Shown piece after piece: positions 6,741 through 13,053 of a stretch of DNA of 44,748 nucleotides (the first letter of the stretch is position 1; each line of letters begins with the position of its first letter). A program made the translations under genes and the position numbers. Where the stretch lies: positions 1-44,748 of the IMG/VR virus record IMGVR_UViG_3300044726_000123. The stretch is one strand, 5' to 3'. The notes under the pieces were generated by a model that searched no databases, was not told where the DNA came from, and worked only from the letters and a program-made list of their open reading frames with translations. Source of the stretch: a virus.

Positions 6741-6985
6741 CCACTCGTCTTACGCATGGATGGCTTGAAGGTCATCCTGTTCGCGTGTCCCGCCAGCCGC
6801 ACCGCTGCGAATACTGGCGCGGCGCGAGCGCCGGTGGTCTTTGCCGCAACGTCATTGCCGTTGGCGAGCGTTACGTCGAGGGTGAGCCGAACGACACTGC
6901 CGGCGGCTGGGGCAATGCCCGCTATTGTCTCTGTTGCATGGCCGACGATTACCCTGAACTGATCGCCCGAGAGGTGGTCGCATGA
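6737..6985 (+). CDS. Small Cys-containing protein, putative zinc-binding
   Basis: An 82-residue protein coupled to the previous gene by ATGA (ATG 6737) and to the next by the same device. It contains Cys in RCEYW, GLCRN and a final YCLCCM cluster, plus several His, which suggests a small zinc-binding or structural fold. GERYVEGEPNDTAGGWG lies between the Cys groups. Similar small zinc-binding proteins are common in the early operons of alphaproteobacterial phages. No function can be assigned. Confidence 0.6.
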   Translation: MTTRLTHGWLEGHPVRVSRQPHRCEYWRGASAGGLCRNVIAVGERYVEGEPNDTAGGWGNARYCLCCMADDYPELIAREVVA

Positions 6986-7176
6986 CCATCCAGGAGTGGG
7001 GATCCTGCCCACTGTGCCAGAAGGCGCACCAGATCGAGGATCACACCTACCGCATCAGCATCGACGGCCGGCTGCGCTTCATCTGCCAGTCCTGCCGCCC
7101 GACATCTCCTGCTTCCATGCCTCCTAGCGGCAGACCCAACGGCCCGGCCTCGCATAGAGAGGACAACCACAGATGA
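6982..7176 (+). CDS. Small zinc-ribbon protein
   Basis: A 64-residue protein with two knuckles, CPLC (about residues 9-12) and CQSC (about 35-38), separated by a beta-rich segment TYRISIDGRLRFI. This is the minimal zinc-ribbon pattern. The C-terminus is a Pro/Ser/Arg-rich tail. It overlaps both neighbours by 4 nt (ATGA), so it is translated as part of a coupled series. Nucleic-acid or protein binding is plausible. Confidence 0.65.
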   Translation: MTIQEWGSCPLCQKAHQIEDHTYRISIDGRLRFICQSCRPTSPASMPPSGRPNGPASHREDNHR

Positions 7177-7481
7177 CCTTTCACGCTCCCTCCTTCGGTG
7201 TTCCTGCCTTCGATCCCGTCCTGGCCGACGCCTGGCGCGAAAGCGCGCTGACCGTCGAGCGCAGCATTCGCATGATCCGGCAGCACCTGGACACGATCGA
7301 GCACGCGGACGATCGGCTGCGGTGCGGCGAGCTGCTGCATTCCCGCGCTTATGTTGCGACGTGCCGCAAGCTGCTGCCGTGGCACCTGTCTGTCTACCTG
7401 GCGGCTTTGCGGCAGGTCACCGAGGCCGAGATCAAGATGGGGCATATCGGCATGCCGTTCGCCAAGTCTTCAGAAGGATAA
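7173..7481 (+). CDS. Unknown helical protein
   Basis: A 102-residue protein, coupled by ATGA to the zinc-ribbon gene. It is predicted to be almost entirely alpha-helical (AWRESALTVERSIRMIRQHLDTIEHADD and later WHLSVYLAALRQVTEAEIKMG). No motif is recognised. Its stop is 4 nt before the ATG of the first repeat-bearing gene, which has an AAGGA site inside the end of this gene. Confidence 0.6.
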   Translation: MTFHAPSFGVPAFDPVLADAWRESALTVERSIRMIRQHLDTIEHADDRLRCGELLHSRAYVATCRKLLPWHLSVYLAALRQVTEAEIKMGHIGMPFAKSSEG

Positions 7482-7485
7482 TCCC

Positions 7486-8109
7486 ATGAGCGCCGAGCCG
7501 GCAGACTATATCCACAACATCGAATTCCAGCAGGCGATTGCCAAATGGCAGAACAGCGGCGGCACGTTCGGCGTGGCCTATGCCATGCTGTGCGCCGCCT
7601 ATGGACGGGGAGACGCGGGCCACCGTCAGGTTGCCGAAGAGGCCAGTATCGATGTGCCCGACGCCTCCCCACAAGATGCAGCGGAGGGCCAGAGGACCAT
7701 TGCCGACGAGGCCACCGAGTTTGTGCCCGATGCTGCACCCGAACGAAGCGGAGAGGGCCATTCGACGCATGCCGACAAGGCCATTCATCCTGTGCCCATC
7801 TCCGCTTCGGCCCGTGTCCTGCCCGGACACGCCAAGCACGGCATGGCGTCCATCAGCGCTGTGCAGGGCACCATGTCGAAGTCGCTGTTCGACCGCATCA
7901 AACTCCCGGACGGCCGCACGCTGCGCGAGGTCTGCTGGAGCGAATGCCCTAACCTCGCCACCCGCTACCGGCGCCTCTCGCGCATCCTCATGGCGCTATG
8001 GGCCCATGGAAAGCCGGTCGACCCGAACACGACGGTCGACAACCTCATCAACGATGCGGGGCTGAAGCAGATCGTGGATGCCGTGGAGAAATTCAATGAC
8101 ATACACTGA
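7486..8109 (+). CDS. Repeat-bearing protein with ADKA/VP motifs, unknown function
   Basis: A 207-residue protein starting at ATG 7486 behind AAGGA. Residues about 45-105 consist of three 23-residue units of the pattern G-(H/Q)-x3-A-(D/E)-x-A-x3-V-P. They are encoded by the DNA elements described at 7618-7797. After the repeats a different domain follows (SISAVQGTMSKSLFDRIKLPDGRTLREV, then helical to residue 207), which I cannot name. The gene overlaps the next repeat-bearing gene by 14 nt. Outside the repeats the two proteins are not alike, so the repeat has moved between unrelated contexts or been selected as DNA. Confidence 0.7.
   Translation: MSAEPADYIHNIEFQQAIAKWQNSGGTFGVAYAMLCAAYGRGDAGHRQVAEEASIDVPDASPQDAAEGQRTIADEATEFVPDAAPERSGEGHSTHADKAIHPVPISASARVLPGHAKHGMASISAVQGTMSKSLFDRIKLPDGRTLREVCWSECPNLATRYRRLSRILMALWAHGKPVDPNTTVDNLINDAGLKQIVDAVEKFNDIH
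7618..7797 (+). repeat. GGCCA-N9-TGCC element array A (6 copies in 3 units of 69 bp)
   Basis: GGCCA boxes start at 7618, 7641, 7687, 7710, 7756 and 7779, each followed after exactly 9 bases by TGCC. Within a unit the two elements are 23 bp apart, and units repeat every 69 bp (three times 23). All six copies are exact. Each element is also an imperfect inverted repeat (GGC-A against T-GCC), so hairpins are possible in single-stranded DNA or RNA. Confidence 0.85.
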
Positions 8110-9505
8110 TACGAATGGAGCGAAGGGCCGTCACCCCACTGCCGTCGAGGCCAGTCGACGAGTGCCCGACGCTCCACCCAATGACGGGGAGGGCCAAATC
8201 GCAGCTGCCGACAAGGCCAAGTTCGGGGTGCCCGACCCGTCGCCCAGCAACAGCAGAGCGGGCCATTCACGGAATGCCGACAAGGCCACTGCGGGAGTGC
8301 CCGTCTCTGCTGACCCGAACGATGGCGGAGATGGCCTCGGTCCGTCTGCCGACAAGGCCAAGCAACGTGTGCCCTCCTCGCCATCACCAAACAGTAGAGC
8401 GGGCCAAAGGCATGGTGCTGACAAGGCTAAAGGAGCGCTGCCCGTCTCTGCTGTGCTTGCCAAGCTTTACGAGCTGCAGGTCCGCCGCAAGTTCTACATC
8501 TCTGTCGTCAACAAGCAGACCAACGCCGCCAAGGCGCTTGTCCGCCGCGCGCTCGGTTGGCGCTACGACAGCGATGAAGGCTCCCGCACAAAGATGAACG
8601 GCAAGGCCGCGCGCATCGTCGCCGCGGCGATCGCCGGCAAGCCGCAGCGCCAAGAAGACGAGATCGCCTTCGCCTCGCTCTGGGACGACCTCCTGGTGGT
8701 CGCCGGGTCCATTGAGCCCTGCGCTGAGGCGCGGCATGACATCGAGCTGGCCATGGAGCGGGCCGTTCGCGGCCTGCCTGTCTACGCCTGGGCGAAAGAA
8801 GTGAAAGGACTCGGCGAAAGAGGCCTCGCCGTCATCCTGGCGGAAGCCGGCGATCTGTCTGGCTATCCGAAGAAGGGCCACCTGTGGAAGCGGCTCGGCC
8901 TCGCTCCCTTCAAGGGCAAAGCCTGTTCGACCTGGCGGCGCGAGGGCGGCCTGTCGGCCGCCGAGTGGGTCGAGGCCGGCTATTCGGCGCCCCGCCTTGC
9001 CCAGATATTCGCTGTCATCTCGAAGCCGCTCCTACAGGCGCAGCTCGTCAGCAAGGAGAAGTCCAGCACGAAGCACGGGCAGGCCAAAGGTCCGTATGGC
9101 GCGATCTACGTGCGTCGCCGCGAGCATCTGGACGAAGCGCACCCCGACTGGACGCCGAAGCACTGCCAGATGGATGCGCTAAGGGTGATGACGCAGATCC
9201 TGCTGCGCGACCTGCTGCGCGAATGGAAAGCAACAGAGGACCATCCCGGCGTTGCCAACGAGGCCAGAGTGGAAGTGTCCTCTGCTAAACGCCGGGAGGC
9301 CATCCCTGCCGTGCCGACAAAGGCTAGAGCGTGGTTGCCTCCCGGCGAGACGGACGGGCGGACGGCTATTCGGCCCGTGTCTGAAAGGACCATTCGGAGG
9401 TTGCCGTCTGCCCGCGCCGTCGAGAAGGCCAGCAATGTCGTGCCAGAAATGGCCAATCAAGCCTTGCCTTCCGACGGCGCTGACTTGCACGAAGGCGTGG
9501 GATGA
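8096..9505 (+). CDS. Helix-hairpin-helix protein with IS110-transposase-like C-terminal domain, flanked by repeats
   Basis: A 469-residue protein starting at ATG 8096 (GGAGAA upstream). Residues about 10-115 and 380-458 consist of repeat peptides (ADKA, VP and LP motifs) encoded by arrays B and C. The central domain (about 118-378) is basic. At 234-272 it contains VKGLGERGLAVILAEAGDLSG followed by LWKRLGLAPF, which closely resembles the helix-hairpin-helix of the IS110/IS116/IS902 transposase C-terminal domain (PF02371). The N-terminal DEDD catalytic domain of IS110 enzymes is not seen, and no transposon ends flank it, so it is not an insertion sequence. It probably binds DNA. Recognition of the surrounding arrays is a testable guess. 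Confidence 0.75.
   Translation: MTYTDTNGAKGRHPTAVEASRRVPDAPPNDGEGQIAAADKAKFGVPDPSPSNSRAGHSRNADKATAGVPVSADPNDGGDGLGPSADKAKQRVPSSPSPNSRAGQRHGADKAKGALPVSAVLAKLYELQVRRKFYISVVNKQTNAAKALVRRALGWRYDSDEGSRTKMNGKAARIVAAAIAGKPQRQEDEIAFASLWDDLLVVAGSIEPCAEARHDIELAMERAVRGLPVYAWAKEVKGLGERGLAVILAEAGDLSGYPKKGHLWKRLGLAPFKGKACSTWRREGGLSAAEWVEAGYSAPRLAQIFAVISKPLLQAQLVSKEKSSTKHGQAKGPYGAIYVRRREHLDEAHPDWTPKHCQMDALRVMTQILLRDLLREWKATEDHPGVANEARVEVSSAKRREAIPAVPTKARAWLPPGETDGRTAIRPVSERTIRRLPSARAVEKASNVVPEMANQALPSDGADLHEGVG
8126..8443 (+). repeat. GGCCA-N9-TGCC element array B (10 copies in 5 units)
   Basis: Boxes start at 8126, 8149, 8192, 8215, 8261, 8284, 8333, 8356, 8402 and 8425. Every one has the 9-base spacer to TGCC or TGCT. 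Units are 66, 69, 72 and 69 bp apart, always in whole codons. Four of the ten copies carry a single-base change in a box (8126, 8333, 8402 and 8425). The array encodes the N-terminal repeat region of the helix-hairpin-helix protein. Confidence 0.85.
9239..9468 (+). repeat. GGCCA-N9-TGCC element array C (8 degenerate copies)
   Basis: Elements begin at 9239, 9262, 9298, 9322, 9364, 9388, 9427 and 9451, with spacer 9 in all. Box sequences vary more here (GACCA, GGCTA, TGTC), but the pair at 9427 and 9451 is exact. From 9298 on, pairs are spaced 24 rather than 23 bp and the first element of each pair is read in the other frame, giving A-x3-V-P peptides twice instead of G-H-x3-A then A-x3-V-P. Confidence 0.75.
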
Positions 9506-9537
9506 GCGCGCTTAGGAAAAACCAACAGGAGAAACCG

Positions 9538-9882
9538 ATGACCGAGATGGAACGCGCCCTGAACCAGGCGATAGACGAGGACAACATGTCGCCGCCGGAG
9601 CCGGTGAAGCTGCGCACCGCCCGGCCGCTAACGCTGGCCGAGATGGCCTCGACGATCGACCGCGCCCACATCGACATGGCGGCGCGCTTGCGCAAGGAAG
9701 GCATCGACGCCCAGTGCCTTGCCGAGGAGCGGGTGACCGCTGCCCATGCGAAGTATGCCCGCCTGTTATCCGAAGAGACGGCCCGCCTAACGCGCGAAAG
9801 AGACGACGCCATACGCCTGGCTGAGGTAGACTACCGCAACAAGCTTCACGAGCTCGCGGGTCTAGTCAGGCAACGCCCGTGA
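9538..9882 (+). CDS. Small coiled-coil protein
   Basis: A 114-residue protein starting at ATG 9538 with AGGAGA 5 nt upstream. An in-frame ATG at 9502 overlaps the previous stop as ATGA and would add 12 residues. It is helical throughout, with a long charged coiled coil over the last 70 residues (AARLRKEGID, then EETARLTRERDDAIRLAEVDY). The first 40 residues are acidic and proline-bearing. No function can be assigned. It is followed by a 205-bp non-coding stretch. Confidence 0.6.
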   Translation: MTEMERALNQAIDEDNMSPPEPVKLRTARPLTLAEMASTIDRAHIDMAARLRKEGIDAQCLAEERVTAAHAKYARLLSEETARLTRERDDAIRLAEVDYRNKLHELAGLVRQRP

Positions 9883-9980
9883 GAGCAAGCTCACCGGGTC
9901 GATCCCCAAACCCGCCCGGCGGGCGAGCCGCGCGCCTAATTCCCCCAAATGCCGGCGCGCGGCAGCTCTCGCTTCGCCTC

Positions 9981-10015
9981 CCCGCAGCCGGTTTCCTGTC
10001 CTTTGCGGCTGCGGG
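9981..10015 (+). other. GC-rich hairpin in the 205-bp gap at 9883-10087
   Basis: CCCGCAGCCG (9981-9990) pairs perfectly with CGGCTGCGGG (10006-10015) around a 15-nt loop. GCCTC (9976-9980) and GAGGC (10022-10026) can extend the stem. No T run follows, so it is not a simple terminator. The gap holds no convincing gene and ends with the Shine-Dalgarno of the next gene. It may be a transcript-processing or attenuation structure. Confidence 0.4.
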
Positions 10016-10087
10016 TGTTGGGAGGCGGGTCGCCTTGTCGCCATCGCCACACCGCGGCCCGCCTTCCCTTTCGGAGAGAACAAGCAA

Positions 10088-10282
10088 ATGACCGTCACCC
10101 GGCAGACTCTGCATAACCTGCTCTGGAACTACGGCGTCGAGAACAACGAGCTTCTCGATGCCTTGGCCTGGAAGTTCGCCAAGCTGATGGATGAGCACGA
10201 CGTGGTGCGCGAGGAGCGAGACCGGCTGCGTGAGGAATTGAAGGCTCTCAAGGGCGATGCGTGGGAGGAGGCGGAGCAATGA
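10088..10282 (+). CDS. Tiny coiled-coil protein (cassette 1)
   Basis: A 64-residue protein starting at ATG 10088 with CGGAGAG upstream. The N-terminal half is a compact helical segment (LLWNYGVENNELLDALAWKFAKLMDE). The C-terminal half is a heptad coiled coil with REERDRLREELKAL. It is the first of a series of small genes ending in a near-identical junction sequence and sharing the LREERDRLRE peptide. Its stop overlaps the next ATG. Unknown function. Confidence 0.6.
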   Translation: MTVTRQTLHNLLWNYGVENNELLDALAWKFAKLMDEHDVVREERDRLREELKALKGDAWEEAEQ

Positions 10283-10500
10283 GCGACGCCGACATCACCA
10301 TCGAAGACAAGATCACCGCGCTGAAGGGGGCGCTGCGTTGGCGCGAGGAAGTCTTGGCTCTACGCGCCGAGAACGCCCGGCTGCGCGAGGCGCTGGAGAA
10401 GATCGCAGAGTTGGATGGTGATGGGCTGGCCTCGTGCACGCCACAGGCAATAATGAAGATAGCCCGCGCCGCACTGGCGAAGGAGGAGGAGGAGAAATGA
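10279..10500 (+). CDS. Tiny coiled-coil protein (cassette 2)
   Basis: A 73-residue protein whose ATG overlaps the previous stop (ATGA). The middle is a heptad coiled coil (RAENARLREALEKIAEL). The end is a helical AIMKIARAALAKEEEEK tail, closely similar to the end of the 11127-11486 protein (AALAKEAGQ). The GGAGGCGGAG ribosome-binding context at its start recurs at the following genes. Unknown function. Confidence 0.6.
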   Translation: MSDADITIEDKITALKGALRWREEVLALRAENARLREALEKIAELDGDGLASCTPQAIMKIARAALAKEEEEK

Positions 10501-10706
10501 GCGACGATGCCAAATATGTTGACGCGCTGCTGGCGAATGGACGGCTGCGCGAGGAGCGTGACCGGCTGCGCGAGGAGGCGGAACATCACCGCAAGCAAGC
10601 CGCCTACTGGCACGCCCGCTACGCTGAGATATGTAAAAACCGTGGCAGGCTGGACGCTCTCAACAAGGCTCCAATTCTCGGAAGTGCGAAGGAGGCGGGG
10701 CAATGA
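10497..10706 (+). CDS. Tiny coiled-coil protein (cassette 3)
   Basis: A 69-residue protein starting at ATG 10497 (MSDDAKYVDALLANG), overlapping the previous stop. It contains LREERDRLREEAEHHRKQA, shared with the first gene of the series, then a short helical tail ending KEAGQ. Its last 20 bases and the next start codon belong to a 25-bp sequence repeated exactly at 11466-11490. Unknown function. Confidence 0.6.
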   Translation: MSDDAKYVDALLANGRLREERDRLREEAEHHRKQAAYWHARYAEICKNRGRLDALNKAPILGSAKEAGQ

Positions 10707-10984
10707 GCGACAACTATGAAGTCCGCGTGACAAATGAATTCTGGGTGTCAGCCAGCACGATGAAGGACGATGCGCCAAAGGATTGCGAATACTTTCTAGT
10801 ATTTCGTCGCGGCGGTGAGCGGCTGGGGGAGTTGGTGATCAGGGCGGATCAGATCGGCCTTGCCCGCTACGTTCCCGACGACCGAACTGGCTGGCGGCTG
10901 GAAACGAACGGGCAGTTCGGATTGTCAGAACCGACGCACTGGGCGAAAATTCCAGCGCCCCCCAAAACGGAAGAGGAGGTCTGA
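10703..10984 (+). CDS. Unknown small beta-rich protein (cassette 4)
   Basis: A 93-residue protein starting at ATG 10703, coupled by ATGA. Unlike its neighbours it is not a coiled coil: residues 5-60 alternate hydrophobic and polar (YEVRVTNEFWVSA, then EYFLVFRRGGERLGELVIRADQIG), suggesting a small beta domain. It ends in a Pro/Glu-rich tail. Its stop overlaps the next ATG by one base (TGATG). Unknown function. Confidence 0.6.
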   Translation: MSDNYEVRVTNEFWVSASTMKDDAPKDCEYFLVFRRGGERLGELVIRADQIGLARYVPDDRTGWRLETNGQFGLSEPTHWAKIPAPPKTEEEV

Positions 10985-11130
10985 TGCTACTGCATCGCAC
11001 AGGCTACGCAGCGACGCTGCTCGGTACACGCAAACTTATCCGCCTATGGCCAAGCCGCTGGTGGCTGGTGCGTGGGCGCGACAACAGGAATGGGCGGTTT
11101 TTCATAGGCCTCGCCCGCTACGAGCAATGA
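10984..11130 (+). CDS. Very small basic protein, 48 residues
   Basis: This short frame runs from ATG 10984 (TGATG overlap with the previous stop) to TGA 11130, and its stop overlaps the next ATG (11127) as ATGA. Coupling at both ends is the main evidence that it is real. The product is very basic and aromatic, with KLIRLWPSRWWLVRGRD in the middle and GRFFIGLARY near the end. This fits a small nucleic-acid-binding or membrane-surface peptide. Function unknown. Confidence 0.5.
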   Translation: MLLHRTGYAATLLGTRKLIRLWPSRWWLVRGRDNRNGRFFIGLARYEQ

Positions 11131-11486
11131 GCGACATCAACACTGGCCGCACTGGCACTCCGCTTGATGATGCTCTGCGTGAGATTGCCGAACTTCGCGG
11201 CCTGCTCGCTGAGACTGTCCCTGACCCGGAATACCGCAGGATGCAGGACATCGAGATTGAACGACTGCGTGAGGAACGGAAGCGGCTGCGCGAGGCACTG
11301 GAGAAAGCACAAGGGGGAGTGACGGATTACGCAAAGCAGTATGTGGCGCTCCGTGCCGAGATCGACCGGCTGCGCGAGGCGCTGGAAGACATCAGGCGAT
11401 GGGCCGTCGTCATTACCAACGATCACTGGGTAAAGACAGTTCTCGGCAAGATCGACGCCGCGCTGGCGAAGGAGGCGGGGCAATGA
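11127..11486 (+). CDS. Small coiled-coil protein (cassette 6)
   Basis: A 119-residue protein starting at ATG 11127. After a short N-terminus it has two coiled-coil blocks, IERLREERKRLREALEKA (about 48-65) and EIDRLREALEDIRRW (about 82-96), clearly related to cassettes 1-3. It finishes with KIDAALAKEAGQ. It looks like a fusion or duplication of the same heptad modules. Its end and the next start lie in the 25-bp repeat 11466-11490. Unknown function. Confidence 0.6.
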   Translation: MSDINTGRTGTPLDDALREIAELRGLLAETVPDPEYRRMQDIEIERLREERKRLREALEKAQGGVTDYAKQYVALRAEIDRLREALEDIRRWAVVITNDHWVKTVLGKIDAALAKEAGQ

Positions 11487-11749
11487 GCGAAATCAGAACC
11501 CTGCGGCCCATTAGCGAAGCGTGGCGCGACAAGACCACTGCCAATATCGTTGAAATTTTGAAGGACTTTCTGGTTCGAGCGGAAGCAGGCGATTTCACTG
11601 GCCTTGCTATCGTTGCGACCGAGCGTGACGGCAGCATCACGCATCAGGTCAGCACGACAGAGGATTATATTCGGATGACGGGTGCGTTGCAGATTGTTCT
11701 TTACAGACATTTGCTCAGCAACCCGACCGAGGAGGTGGGGCAATCCTGA
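11483..11749 (+). CDS. Unknown small protein
   Basis: An 88-residue protein starting at ATG 11483, coupled to the previous stop by ATGA. The segment TTANIVEILKDFLVRAEAGDFTGLAIVATERDGSI is a helix followed by strands and resembles small phage proteins with a Gly-Leu-Ala-Val-Val strand core, but I cannot name the family. The stop overlaps the excisionase-like ATG at 11749. Unknown function. Confidence 0.6.
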   Translation: MSEIRTLRPISEAWRDKTTANIVEILKDFLVRAEAGDFTGLAIVATERDGSITHQVSTTEDYIRMTGALQIVLYRHLLSNPTEEVGQS

Positions 11750-12174
11750 TGAGCCGCGCGCTGGCCCCTCTGACGCTTGACCAAGCAGCCGAAGCCTTGG
11801 GGATAACTGTGGAGGATGCTGCAAATCCAGCCCGCCACGTCCGCGATCTCATCCGCCGGCACGGCATACCCTTTACGCGGTGCGGCCGCACGGTAAAGCT
11901 TCGTGCCGATCAGCTTGCGGCTCTAGCCGAGAGAATGGTTCAATGCCCCTCAAACTCTGGCAGCACGACAACGGCTTCTGGTACGTCACCGGAACCGTCA
12001 CCGCCTGGAGGAATGGACAACCTCATTCAAGGGAGGTTCGACGCTCTACCCGGACCCGCGACGAAGCCCAGGCAGACGGCATCCGTCGTCAGATTGACAA
12101 CGCGGAAGCCGAGCAAAACATCACCGGTCGTGAACCCGTTCTCACGTTCCGCCAAGCGGCAGCGAGATACGTAA
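11749..12174 (+). CDS. Excisionase-like HTH protein with a long overlap into int
   Basis: Residues 8-64 form a MerR/Xis-type winged helix-turn-helix: LTLDQAAEALGI, then HVRDLIRRHGIPFTRCGRTVKLRADQLAALAERM. The position directly upstream of the integrase fits a recombination directionality factor. The frame stays open for 231 nt inside the integrase gene, and that C-terminal half (Ser/Thr/Pro-rich, no fold visible) looks like a shadow of the integrase frame. Either the true protein is short and a frameshift has removed its stop near 11945, or the overlap is real. Confidence 0.65.
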   Translation: MSRALAPLTLDQAAEALGITVEDAANPARHVRDLIRRHGIPFTRCGRTVKLRADQLAALAERMVQCPSNSGSTTTASGTSPEPSPPGGMDNLIQGRFDALPGPATKPRQTASVVRLTTRKPSKTSPVVNPFSRSAKRQRDT

Positions 12175-13007
12175 AGAACGGCGGCGAGGAACGCTACATC
12201 GAAGCGACGGTGAGGCGGCTCGGCCGGCTTCGCATCAACGAAATCACCCAACAGCTATTGGACGATGCGGCGCGGGCCCACTATCCGATCGCCGCCGACT
12301 CCACGATCCGCCGCTCGTTTCACGGGCCAGTCATCGCCGTCCTGCGCGCCAACGGCATCAAGGAGTTGTTCAGCCGGCCGCCCGACGGCGAGAAGCGCAC
12401 CATCTTCTTCCGGCCCGAGCAGGCCGACAGGACGCTGAAGCAGATCGGTATCAGCCGCTATCCCAACCCATGGGCCGGCGCATTCGCTACCTTTCTCTTC
12501 GGGCAAGGAAGCCGCGTCAGCGAGACGCTGGCAATCGACGGGCGCGACGACATCTCGCTCGAGCACCGCTATGCCATCCTGCGCGACACCAAGAACGGCA
12601 AGGAGCGGATGGTCACGCTTTGCCCCCGCACGATCGCCGCGGTGTCGACTATCCCGAATCTCGGCCGTAAGGGACCGCTGTTCCTTCGCTATGACGGCAG
12701 GCCTTACGATGCCAGGAACGGCAACGGCTACCAGTTTTCCTTCTGGAAGCGCGCCGTCACGGCAGTCGAGCTCGATCCGCACGACTTCACCCCGCACACC
12801 GCCCGGCATTCGTGGGCGACATGGTTCTACAGCCAAACGAAGGACGTGGTTCGGCTCAAGGCCGAAGGCGGCTGGGACAGTTCGGAATGGGAGAGATATG
12901 TGAAGCTTGCAGCGCCAGGATTAGGCCATGCCGCGATGCAATATGGCTTCAGCTTTTCTGAAATTCCGCAAAGTGGTGCTTTGTCCACAGCGGCTAATAC
13001 AGCATAA
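11943..13007 (+). CDS. int: Tyrosine-family phage integrase
   Basis: A 354-residue site-specific recombinase starting at ATG 11943. The catalytic residues are in place: Arg191 (GQGSRVSET), a Lys in the beta-hairpin (Lys217 or Lys220, DTKNGKERM), His285 and Arg288 (PHTARHSW), Trp311 and the nucleophile Tyr319 (SEWERYVK). The N-terminal 60 residues carry an Arg-rich AP2-like or arm-binding segment; residues 65-150 are the core-binding domain. The gene ends 46 nt before a serine-tRNA fragment that must be attP. As the last gene of the O3-controlled operon it would be repressed in the lysogen and induced together with the excisionase-like gene. Confidence 0.92.
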   Translation: MPLKLWQHDNGFWYVTGTVTAWRNGQPHSREVRRSTRTRDEAQADGIRRQIDNAEAEQNITGREPVLTFRQAAARYVKNGGEERYIEATVRRLGRLRINEITQQLLDDAARAHYPIAADSTIRRSFHGPVIAVLRANGIKELFSRPPDGEKRTIFFRPEQADRTLKQIGISRYPNPWAGAFATFLFGQGSRVSETLAIDGRDDISLEHRYAILRDTKNGKERMVTLCPRTIAAVSTIPNLGRKGPLFLRYDGRPYDARNGNGYQFSFWKRAVTAVELDPHDFTPHTARHSWATWFYSQTKDVVRLKAEGGWDSSEWERYVKLAAPGLGHAAMQYGFSFSEIPQSGALSTAANTA

Positions 13008-13053
13008 AATATTGAAATAAATAGATAAAACGGCGTCAAGAAAACTCGACTAA

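Noticed and set aside
7618-8443. CRISPR array
   Set aside because: The repeats are short boxes within open coding frames, with no constant 25-40 bp repeat, no unique spacers and no cas genes.
8096-9505. IS110-family insertion sequence
   Set aside because: Only the C-terminal helix-hairpin-helix part is recognisable; the DEDD domain and element ends are missing, and the gene is translationally linked into the phage operon.
9879-10091. 70-codon frame in the gap before the small coiled-coil genes
   Set aside because: Third-position composition is not coding-like, the product is a Pro/Ser/Arg-rich low-complexity string, and the region is better explained as a structured non-coding stretch.
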